In this document: one piece after another, positions 57,507-64,000 of the stretch
Position numbering within the stretch: the stretch's first letter is position 1
Layout of the letters: each line of letters begins with the position of its first letter
Assembly (NCBI GenBank): GCA_016841365.1
Contig: JAENZI010000005.1
Location: 124,001 to 188,000, forward strand
Direction of reading: 5' to 3'
Length of the DNA stretch: 64,000 nucleotides
From: Anaerolineaceae bacterium
GTDB lineage: Bacteria; Chloroflexota; Anaerolineae; Anaerolineales; Anaerolineaceae
Position numbers and translations under genes: made by a program
The notes under the pieces: generated by a model
Database searches by the model: none
Seen by the model: the letters and a program-made list of their open reading frames with translations, nothing else
Told to the model about the DNA's origin: nothing

Positions 57507-60500
57507 TTAGCCTTCCAGAAAACTTTCGTCAACCTCTTCAAGCTTGAGGCTGATCATCTGGCTGGCTGAATCACGTCCCATCGTCACGCCATAAATCACA
57601 TCTGCTGCCTGCACGGTATTTCGGTTGTGAGTGATAATCACAAATTGTGTCTTTTTCGCCAGGTCGTGCAATAAATCAATAAAGCGTCCGACATTCGATT
57701 CGTCCAGCATTGCATCAACTTCATCGAGGATACAAAACGGCGTTGGGGACACTTTTAACAACGCAAAAACCAGCGCGACGGCTGTTAAACTGCGCTCACC
57801 GCCTGAAAGCAAAGCTAAACCCTGCTGCCGTCTCCCGGGCAAGCGAGCTTCAATATCAACGCCTCCCTCCACGGGATTGTCCTGGTCAGAAAAAACTAAT
57901 TCTGCATCACCGCCGTTAAACAACCTTGTGAAATATTCTTTGAATTCTAAATTTACGGCTTTAAAAGTTTTGATGAAATCCCGTTCCATCAATTCATCCA
58001 GGGTTTCAATCACGTCATTCAAATCTTTAGAGGCTTGTTCTAAGTCCTTGATCTGTTCTGTCAAAAACTGATGCCGTTCATTGACTTCAATAAATTCTTG
58101 TTGTGCTTCAGGATTTACCGCCCCAATCCGGCGCAGGTGACCCTTCAACCGCTTGATGTCCGATTCAATTGACTCGGACAAAGATTGCACTACAGGCAAA
58201 TCTGAAACAAGTTCATCACTTAAGGGCAGCGGTGTCGGACCATCAATGCTCTGTTCATAATCGAACGAAACCAACCCAAAGTCATCCTCAATCCGCTCAC
58301 GCAAATTATTCAACTGGTCCTCTCGACGCTCCAATTCAAGCTGTAATTGGGTGAATTGTCGTTCCGCAATAATCACTTGTTGATGGTAGTGATCCTCAAG
58401 CTTCTCCAGAGCAGTGACATTGCTCTCCAGGTCTTCGCTTGTCTCGGTCAGAGGTGAGATTTGGTCCGTTTTCATCAGTTCAATCGCCTGGTTGATTTGC
58501 GCTGCTTCTTCTTTTAGTGTTCGCTCATTTTGCTGGATTTCATCCAGGCTCGTTTCCAGTTCTGTCAACCGGGCTTGATAAGTTTTCAACCGCTCCCTTG
58601 TGTCTTCCAAGCGTTTGTGATAATCCTGATAGCGTAACCGGGCAGACTCTAACGCATTTTGTGTCACAATCCGATGTGTCTGCCAATGGTTAAGAGATTG
58701 CTGCAAATCGAAGAGCGGCAATTCCTCCAGCTTAGCTTTTATTTCTTGTTCTTGAGTAACTAATGACCCAATTTTCTCATCGATCCCCATGAGTTGGTTC
58801 CCAGTCTGAGAGATCAATTCCTGAGCCTGGCTGATATTCTCGTCAATCTCTACAAGTCGTTCATTGTGCCAATCCAATTGTTCTGTTAAGCGGGTTTGAG
58901 TATCCTGAGATTGCTGCAGTTTAAGCTGCGCTGCATGTCTCTGCGTTTCTAACTCACGACTTTTCTGCTGCATACTTCGATGATTGTCTTTAATCTGGAC
59001 GATCTCTTCTTCCAGGGCCTCTCTTTGTGCTGCCAATTCCGAAATCTGTTTGGAAAGTTTTTCCAACTCTTGTGTCATTTCGCCCTGCTGGCGTGTCCTC
59101 CCAATGCGCTTTCGTGATTCATTTTGTCCAGAGATCATCACGCCATTTGCCTGGAACACCAGCCCATTCAGGGTGACTGCTTTCTCAGTACCAGTCAGAT
59201 CTGGCTGCAGCCTTTGGGCAACGTTGCGATCTCTAACAATAATCGTGTCAGAGAATAACTGGTCAACCAGTTCGCGATATTTTCCATCTACCTCAATCAG
59301 TTCATTGGCAAAGCCAAAGACGCCATCGGATTGTTTTATTGACTTTGAATGATTCGACACGTGAACTTGGTCTGTGGAAACAAGGGCAACTCGTTCATTC
59401 TCAGCAGATTCAAGATACTCAATCACCAGATCTTTATCTTTTGATGGTACGACCAAGAGGTCTGTTAACTCCCCCAAAGCGGCGCTGATCGCCTTCTCAT
59501 ACTGCTCTTCGATGATCAGGTGCTTTGCCAAGGGTTCAATCCCTGCTGGCAGCCGCCCCTTGCGAGATCGTTCAACAAGGCTCTTTGAGCCTTCAGAATA
59601 ACCACTCAACGCGGCTTCTGCCTGCTTCAAGACATCTAATTGGGCACGCAGTTTGGCTTGCGCCGTTTCAAGCGATGACAATTTCTGATCAACCGTTTGT
59701 TTCTCGGTTTGTGCTGTGTTCAGACGTTCTGCGTCCGTTTCCAAATCAGATTGAAGCGTCTCAAACGCATGTTGCTCTTTCTGAAAGTTAGATTCATATG
59801 CTGCAAAATTTTTAACAATCTCTGACCGCTCTGCATCCAGATTTTGGATCGAGATTTCTACCTTTTGTTTTTCATTTTGCAGAGAAACAACGCGATTCTT
59901 CAACTCGTCAACCTTGGCCGTTGTTTGAACTTTCTTTGTTTCAAGCTCAAGATGGCTTTTTCGCAGCGCATCCAATTCGGTTTGAGTAGCATCCCTTGTG
60001 GATGTAATACTCACAAGGTTAGTTTCTACCTGCTCGACCTCCTGCGCTGCAGACTCATACTCCGCCAATCGTTGGTCGACTTCGGCTTTGTAATTATTCT
60101 CCTGTGAAACAAGATCATTGATTTCTTCTTGCAGGTTAGCGATGTCAATTTCAAGATGCCCTCGCTGCTGCATATTGGAGCGCTGTCTTTCGTCAATGAT
60201 GGCCAGCTCACGGGTGATCTGTTCCAGTTTGTGGTGATATTCCGATAACTCACTATGGGCAGTTTCAAGCGTCTGACGTGTTCCCTGAAGTGCTTTCCGC
60301 GCGTCTTCAACCTTCAATTCAGATTCGGCATACTTTTCCCGTAGCGTGCTCAGCCGCTTTTCCTGATCCTGGTAAGCACTACGAACATTTCGCAAGTCCT
60401 GCTGCCGCTGATGCCAGTGAAAGCCGTACCAATCGCGCAAAAGTACCTGCAAATCTGCTCTTACCCGCTCATATTCACCCCAACGTTCAGCCTGTTTGCG

Positions 60501-61121
60501 TAAACTGCGTAGACGTGGGCGGATTTCGGTCATAATATCCAAGATACGATCGAGATTCTTGCGTGTGCTCTCCAGCCTGCGCAGCGACTCTTCTTTGCGG
60601 GTGCGATACAAACCGATCCCTGCAGCCTCTTCAAACAATTTTCGCCGCTCATCGGGTTTTAGGGCGAGTGCTACATCCACAAGACCCTGCCCAATAATGG
60701 TATAAGTCCGTTCTGAAAGCCCGGTTTGCGAGAGGAGCTCAGAGATATCCTTCAAGCGCACTTTCTGCCCATTGAGCAAATATTCATTCTGTCCATCCCG
60801 ATACGCTCTGCGGGAAATGGAAACCTCAGAATAATCGATTGGCAACCAGCCGTCTTCATTGTTGAACGTAATCGTCGCAGAAGCCATACCGGCTCGTGAA
60901 CGCTGTTGAGAACCCGAAAAGATCATATCCTCGGTTCGTTTTGCCCGTAACAACGAATAGGATTGTTCCCCGAGAACCCAACGAATACTATCGGCAATAT
61001 TTGATTTTCCGGAGCCGTTTGGCCCGACAATAGCTGTTACCTGCCCCGGGAATTCAAGGCGGGTTAATGTCGCAAAGGTTTTATAGCCCTGTAATTCCAA
61101 AGATGTTAAACGATTGATCAT
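57507..61121 (-). CDS. smc: Chromosome segregation protein SMC
   Basis: A 1204-residue SMC with ATPase head halves at both ends. The N-terminal Walker A is GPNGSGKSNIADSIRWVLGEQS (residues about 33-54), followed by two long coiled-coil arms with the hinge around residues 510-690 (ALSGYSEGSKSLVERSRKG, VSTDQVHVSN, GVMISGQNESRKRIGRTRQ). The C-terminal signature is LLSGGERSLTAVALVFALL and Walker B FCILDEVDAMLDESN. It compacts and segregates the chromosome with ScpA and ScpB; scpA lies just upstream in the opposite orientation and rnc precedes smc by 3 bases on the same strand. Confidence 0.97.
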   Translation of the reverse strand: MINRLTSLELQGYKTFATLTRLEFPGQVTAIVGPNGSGKSNIADSIRWVLGEQSYSLLRAKRTEDMIFSGSQQRSRAGMASATITFNNEDGWLPIDYSEVSISRRAYRDGQNEYLLNGQKVRLKDISELLSQTGLSERTYTIIGQGLVDVALALKPDERRKLFEEAAGIGLYRTRKEESLRRLESTRKNLDRILDIMTEIRPRLRSLRKQAERWGEYERVRADLQVLLRDWYGFHWHQRQQDLRNVRSAYQDQEKRLSTLREKYAESELKVEDARKALQGTRQTLETAHSELSEYHHKLEQITRELAIIDERQRSNMQQRGHLEIDIANLQEEINDLVSQENNYKAEVDQRLAEYESAAQEVEQVETNLVSITSTRDATQTELDALRKSHLELETKKVQTTAKVDELKNRVVSLQNEKQKVEISIQNLDAERSEIVKNFAAYESNFQKEQHAFETLQSDLETDAERLNTAQTEKQTVDQKLSSLETAQAKLRAQLDVLKQAEAALSGYSEGSKSLVERSRKGRLPAGIEPLAKHLIIEEQYEKAISAALGELTDLLVVPSKDKDLVIEYLESAENERVALVSTDQVHVSNHSKSIKQSDGVFGFANELIEVDGKYRELVDQLFSDTIIVRDRNVAQRLQPDLTGTEKAVTLNGLVFQANGVMISGQNESRKRIGRTRQQGEMTQELEKLSKQISELAAQREALEEEIVQIKDNHRSMQQKSRELETQRHAAQLKLQQSQDTQTRLTEQLDWHNERLVEIDENISQAQELISQTGNQLMGIDEKIGSLVTQEQEIKAKLEELPLFDLQQSLNHWQTHRIVTQNALESARLRYQDYHKRLEDTRERLKTYQARLTELETSLDEIQQNERTLKEEAAQINQAIELMKTDQISPLTETSEDLESNVTALEKLEDHYHQQVIIAERQFTQLQLELERREDQLNNLRERIEDDFGLVSFDYEQSIDGPTPLPLSDELVSDLPVVQSLSESIESDIKRLKGHLRRIGAVNPEAQQEFIEVNERHQFLTEQIKDLEQASKDLNDVIETLDELMERDFIKTFKAVNLEFKEYFTRLFNGGDAELVFSDQDNPVEGGVDIEARLPGRRQQGLALLSGGERSLTAVALVFALLKVSPTPFCILDEVDAMLDESNVGRFIDLLHDLAKKTQFVIITHNRNTVQAADVIYGVTMGRDSASQMISLKLEEVDESFLEG

Positions 61122-61124
61122 AAT

Positions 61125-61841
61125 TTACTTACGCTCCAGAATGCCAATTTTCACCAAAGCCTCTTTTGCAGCAGCTTTTTCCGCTGTCTGTTTACTGGGT
61201 CCAACGCCGCGCCCAAATGGTTTCTTCCCAATTCTCACTTCCATCTCAAAGGTCTTTTCATGATCCGGACCCACCTCAGCGATTAAAACATACTTTGGTG
61301 ATGCAAATCCATGACCTTGTGCCCACTCCTGAAGCCGGCTTTTAGTATCATCATCCAAATGGTTTTGGAATATTTCATCAACGATGTCCTTCAATAAGGG
61401 GATCATAAAATCGTTGACTGCCGGTATTCCGCCTTGAAGGTAAAGCGCACCAATCAACGCCTCAAAGGCATCACACAACAAGGTCAGCCTCTCACGCCCG
61501 CCTGCCTGTACCTCCCCGCGGCCCAATCGCAGTGCGCGCCCCAGATCGATTTGTTTGGCGAAACTGGCTAGTTGGTCTGTGTGCACCAATGATGCTCGCA
61601 ACCGGGTTAAGTCACCTTCTGGTTTTTCGGGATAGTGGTTATACAGCCAATCAGCCACAGTAAAATCGAGAACCGCGTCACCTAAAAATTCCAGGCGTTC
61701 ATTGTCCTCAATGGCATCCTTATTCTCGTTTAAATACGAACGATGGGTTAAAGCCCGTGAAAGTAAAAAATAATTTTTGAAAGGAAGATTCAAACGTTTG
61801 GAAAACGCTTCAGGTGTTTCCGTCGTGAAGACATCATTCAT
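61125..61841 (-). CDS. rnc: Ribonuclease III
   Basis: A 238-residue RNase III. The catalytic signature ERLEFLGDAVLDF, with acidic residues for two Mg ions, is near residue 47, and LLCDAFEALIGALYLQGG carries the last metal Glu/Asp. The C-terminal part (about 160-238) is a double-stranded-RNA-binding domain with GVGPSKQTAEKAAAKEALVKIG. ATG 61841 follows AGAAGG and gives the normal length; ATG 61907 would add 22 residues of no known use. It cleaves rRNA precursors and other dsRNA. Order rnc-smc is conserved across bacteria. Confidence 0.95.
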   Translation of the reverse strand: MNDVFTTETPEAFSKRLNLPFKNYFLLSRALTHRSYLNENKDAIEDNERLEFLGDAVLDFTVADWLYNHYPEKPEGDLTRLRASLVHTDQLASFAKQIDLGRALRLGRGEVQAGGRERLTLLCDAFEALIGALYLQGGIPAVNDFMIPLLKDIVDEIFQNHLDDDTKSRLQEWAQGHGFASPKYVLIAEVGPDHEKTFEMEVRIGKKPFGRGVGPSKQTAEKAAAKEALVKIGILERK

Positions 61842-61993
61842 TGTTCTGGACCCTTCTCCAGAACTATCGATGCGCGAGCCATCTAAGATAAATAGCTTGC
61901 GCATCAACAGTTCATTTGCTCATTAAAACTGTTGTACTACAAGTATTGATTGTAACCGATAACTCAAAAAATTCAAAATTATAAATACTGTTA

Positions 61994-62022
61994 TTAACGC
62001 TACACCCCTAAGGGGGTATAAT
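61994..62022 (+). promoter_or_regulatory. Promoter of scpA with leaderless start and internal palindrome
   Basis: -35 TTAACG (61994-61999), 17-base spacer, -10 TATAAT (62017-62022); the scpA ATG at 62033 lies only ten bases further with no ribosome-binding site, so the message would be leaderless or nearly so. The spacer contains the odd palindrome CCCCTAAGGGG (62005-62015), a possible regulator site. Confidence 0.6.
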
Positions 62023-62032
62023 TTCACACGTT

Positions 62033-62806
62033 ATGGCAATTATCAACACACCCGGGTCTGATTACACGATACATACTGAGGTCTATGAGGGTCCTCTTGA
62101 CCTGCTATTGGATCTGATCACAAAAGCAGAATTAGATATTACCCGCCTTTCATTAGCCAAAGTGACAGACCAATACCTGGCTCACCTTAAAACAATCCAG
62201 CAGACATCTGCTGTTGAAGTATCCGGGTTCCTGGTTGTTGCAGCAAAATTGATCCAGATCAAATCAGAAGCACTGCTGCCCCGTCCGCCAGTACGCGAAG
62301 AGGGTGAAGAAGATCCGGCAGAAAGCCTGGCGCGTCAGCTCAAACTTTATAAGCACATCAAATATACAGCCAAATGGCTGAAAGCTCTCGAAGAAAAAGG
62401 CCTTCATACTTATATCCGACTGGCACCCCCACCCGTTATCGACACGGAAATAGATTTGCAGGGCATCACAATCCACAACTTGGTGGAATACCTCAAAAGC
62501 CTATACCGCTTTGAAGAAGATGCCGTGCCCTTAACCTCTGTCGTTACCATTCCGCGCAGGACGATCAAAAACAAAATCCAGGATATCATTCAAAACCTCC
62601 GAAAAGTTACCAACCTTTCGTACAAAAGTATGCTTCCCGATAAATATGACCGGATAGAAGCTATCGTCCTCTTTTTGGCGGTCTTAGAGCTTGTAAAGCA
62701 ACAATATGCACAAGCTGACCAGCAATCCCTTTTCGCTGACATTTTCATTTCCCCAACTGATAAGACTTTTCAAGATGATGAGATCATATTGGCATTAGAG
62801 GATTAA
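62033..62806 (+). CDS. scpA: Segregation and condensation protein A
   Basis: A 257-residue kleisin that bridges the SMC heads. Family marks are YEGPLDLLLDLITKAELDITRLS at the start and DQYLAHLKTIQQ, and the C-terminal winged helix LFLAVLELVKQQYAQADQQ, which binds the SMC head. It is divergent from rnc-smc, so both parts of the condensin come from one region; scpB is not in the window, at least not adjacent. The start codon follows a -10 box at ten bases, without a leader. Confidence 0.96.
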   Translation: MAIINTPGSDYTIHTEVYEGPLDLLLDLITKAELDITRLSLAKVTDQYLAHLKTIQQTSAVEVSGFLVVAAKLIQIKSEALLPRPPVREEGEEDPAESLARQLKLYKHIKYTAKWLKALEEKGLHTYIRLAPPPVIDTEIDLQGITIHNLVEYLKSLYRFEEDAVPLTSVVTIPRRTIKNKIQDIIQNLRKVTNLSYKSMLPDKYDRIEAIVLFLAVLELVKQQYAQADQQSLFADIFISPTDKTFQDDEIILALED

Positions 62807-62880
62807 ATCCGTTATAATTAATTTTGCATGGTGATAAAGAAAATATAAAAATAATCAGAAAATAAGCTGGAAAAGCCAAA

Positions 62881-63339
62881 ATGACAGAAGAATTCAACCA
62901 AACACAAAAAAATTCAACGGATGCTGCACAAAAACAATTGTCGAGTGTCCAAAATTCTCAAACAGGCAATAAAAAATTTATAATTATTTCCATCATCGTT
63001 CTCATCGCGATCATTGCTTTGGTCGTCGTCGCATCAATTTTCTTACTGAAACCAGAAAACAGCGATGTCACCGAACAGCTCAGAGACGTTTTTATCATTT
63101 TCATGGCTTTAGAATCGCTGATCATTGGCATTGCCCTGGTAGTGCTGATCATCCAGCTCGCTACTTTGATCAACCTGCTGCAAAACGAAATTCGGCCGAT
63201 CATCAATTCTACGAGTGAAACGGTTAACACACTCAAAGGGACTGCGAAGTTCGTGAGCAATAACCTGACAGAACCAATCATTAAAGTAAACCAGTTGGCA
63301 GCAATGATCAAGAAAGCATTCAAGTCATCAAAGCGATAA
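62881..63339 (+). CDS. Small membrane protein with two hydrophobic segments
   Basis: A 152-residue protein with an N-terminal Gln/Asn/Ser-rich segment (about 1-35), two membrane helices (FIIISIIVLIAIIALVVVASI near 38 and FIIFMALESLIIGIALVVLII near 72), and a C-terminal amphipathic region. The sequence between and after the helices, ETVNTLKGTAKFVSNNLTEPIIKVNQLAAMIK, resembles DUF948/YtxG-type proteins. The next gene is a YtxH-domain protein, the usual partner of YtxG in Bacillus, so the two may form a stress-related pair. GGAAAAG precedes the ATG. Confidence 0.75.
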   Translation: MTEEFNQTQKNSTDAAQKQLSSVQNSQTGNKKFIIISIIVLIAIIALVVVASIFLLKPENSDVTEQLRDVFIIFMALESLIIGIALVVLIIQLATLINLLQNEIRPIINSTSETVNTLKGTAKFVSNNLTEPIIKVNQLAAMIKKAFKSSKR

Positions 63340-63389
63340 ATGCAAATTGATTGATAATCTTAATTACTTAGTAAAAAAGGAGAATACCT

Positions 63390-63740
63390 ATGTCTGAAAA
63401 AAATGATTTTGGAGCATTCTTAATTGGTTTCATTGTCGGCGGTCTAACCGGAGCAGCAGTCTCGTTATTGTTTGCACCCCAAACTGGTGAAGAAACCCGC
63501 ACCTTGATCCATGACAAAGCGATTGAGCTGCGCGACCGGGCTGCAGAAACCGCAGAGGAAGCACGTCTTCAGGCTGAGAAAGCACTGCAGGATGCAAAAC
63601 ACAAGACCGAAGAATGGACAAAACTGGCTAAAGAACAGGCTGACCAACTTAAAACAAAGGGCGAAAAAACCCTCGAAGAAAGCCGCCAGAAAATTGCTGA
63701 AACAATCAAGCCCAAAAAAACTGATGTTGAAGCTGGTTAA
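63390..63740 (+). CDS. YtxH-domain protein
   Basis: A 116-residue protein. The opening FGAFLIGFIVGGLTGAAVSLLFAPQTGEETR is the typical YtxH domain: a single short membrane segment followed by the conserved APQTGEETR. The rest is a charged coiled coil rich in Lys, Glu and Ala (AAETAEEARLQAEKALQD). YtxH proteins are general-stress proteins of unknown mechanism in Firmicutes. It follows the YtxG-like gene by 50 bases, with AAAAAGGAGA before the ATG. A terminator lies 19 bases after the stop codon. Confidence 0.93.
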   Translation: MSEKNDFGAFLIGFIVGGLTGAAVSLLFAPQTGEETRTLIHDKAIELRDRAAETAEEARLQAEKALQDAKHKTEEWTKLAKEQADQLKTKGEKTLEESRQKIAETIKPKKTDVEAG

Positions 63741-63758
63741 TCACTAACCCAACAAAAC

Positions 63759-63788
63759 AGAGGCTGGCAAATTGCCGGCCTCTTTTTG
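63759..63788 (+). terminator. Terminator after the YtxH-domain gene
   Basis: AGAGGC-TGGC and GCCG-GCCTCT form a ten-pair stem (one wobble) around AAATT, followed by TTTTTG. It separates the YtxH gene from the convergent minus-strand gene that runs off the window. Confidence 0.8.
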
Positions 63789-63819
63789 TTTACCCATTAT
63801 TTCAGCATGTGTTTACAAT

Positions 63820-64000
63820 CTACTTCGCAACAGACCTGAAGGCATTTGCCACTGCATCAAGGATATCCATTGCTGTCACACTATAGGACGAGCCGACTTT
63901 TGCATGTGCAATTTCACCCGCATGGGCATGCAGCCATGCACCCAAAAATCCTGCCGAGGTGGTATCCGCACCTTGTGCCAAAAGGCCGCCAATTACGCCT
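63820..64000 (-). CDS. NAD(P)H-hydrate dehydratase (Nnr/NnrD type), C-terminal part (partial)
   Basis: The reading frame ends at the TAG complementary to 63820-63822 and runs off the window. The 59 visible residues include GVIGGLLAQGADTTSAGFLG and AWLHAHAGEIAHAKVGSSYS, which match the C-terminal YjeF/NnrD (ADP/ATP-dependent NAD(P)H-hydrate dehydratase) domain of the ribokinase-like family; the first Gly-rich run is part of the nucleotide site. The enzyme repairs hydrated NAD(P)H. Whether the N-terminal epimerase domain is fused cannot be seen. Confidence 0.8.
   Translation of the reverse strand, partial: GVIGGLLAQGADTTSAGFLGAWLHAHAGEIAHAKVGSSYSVTAMDILDAVANAFRSVAK

Noticed and set aside
1-64000. 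Mobile elements, prophage, integrase or recombination sites
   Set aside because: I see no transposase, integrase, terminal inverted repeats or tRNA-end duplications; gene order and composition look uniform.

Overview
The window reads as a chromosomal segment of an anaerobic bacterium, most likely from the Chloroflexota (Anaerolineae). This is inference from gene content and style: mid-40s GC by eye, single-copy housekeeping genes in short operons, lipoproteins and parvulins with Thr/Pro/Glu-rich spacers, a MurA with Asp in place of the usual active-site Cys, and iron-sulfur ATPases of the kind found in anaerobes. I see no insertion sequence, prophage, integrase, CRISPR array or rRNA operon. 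The window looks like ordinary chromosome with a few accessory islands.

Layout. 1-3.5 kb: the end of a PfkB-type sugar kinase, a PadR regulator with a DUF5320 protein on the minus strand, and a divergent operon of a NifX/NifB-like protein, two MinD-type ATPases carrying ferredoxin inserts, and a MIP18-like Fe-S assembly protein. 3.6-4.3 kb: a peroxiredoxin whose peroxidatic position is an in-frame TGA followed by a SECIS-like hairpin, so a predicted selenoprotein. 4.4-10.5 kb (minus): manA, then a FecCD-type metal or cofactor importer whose ATPase is fused to a second NTPase, with its own PadR regulator, and a zinc-ribbon membrane protein. 10.5-10.9 kb: a gene-free stretch with a well-formed promoter, hairpin and terminator that look like a roughly 90-nt small RNA. 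10.9-24.9 kb: an S9 peptidase, a DUF4380-like protein, ftsZ with two small downstream genes, a barrel enzyme of unknown role, an epimerase-like protein, a GH57 enzyme, a large GH13-like enzyme, a thiolase and a cyclase-family hydrolase.

25-36.4 kb: a secreted serpin, a small membrane protein, a response regulator behind mscL, pfkA, prfB with its programmed frameshift, ftsY, rlmN, a NagD-like HAD phosphatase, clpP, tig and tRNA-Leu. 36.6-44.7 kb: an iron-sulfur/FAD dehydrogenase pair with a HAD hydrolase, the (p)ppGpp synthetase/hydrolase, small unknown proteins, Asp23 and NusB. 44.7-52 kb: a multidomain lipoprotein, pckA, murA, trxA, a DgkA-type kinase and DegV. 52-64 kb: an unknown gene pair, tRNA-Arg, a holin-like membrane protein, rpsF-ssb-rpsR-parvulin, rnc-smc with scpA divergent, two envelope-associated small proteins and the end of an NAD(P)H-hydrate dehydratase.

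The most notable items are the selenocysteine peroxiredoxin (SECIS exactly 11 nt after the UGA, resolving Cys replaced by Thr, two ribosome-binding sites), the orphan small RNA, a recurring promoter layout that puts the start codon 9-10 nt after the -10 box (leaderless ftsY, scpA and the epimerase gene), the ABC-ATPase/NTPase fusion, and the Asp-type MurA that predicts fosfomycin insensitivity. Functions come from recognised motifs and remembered families only; no search was run.
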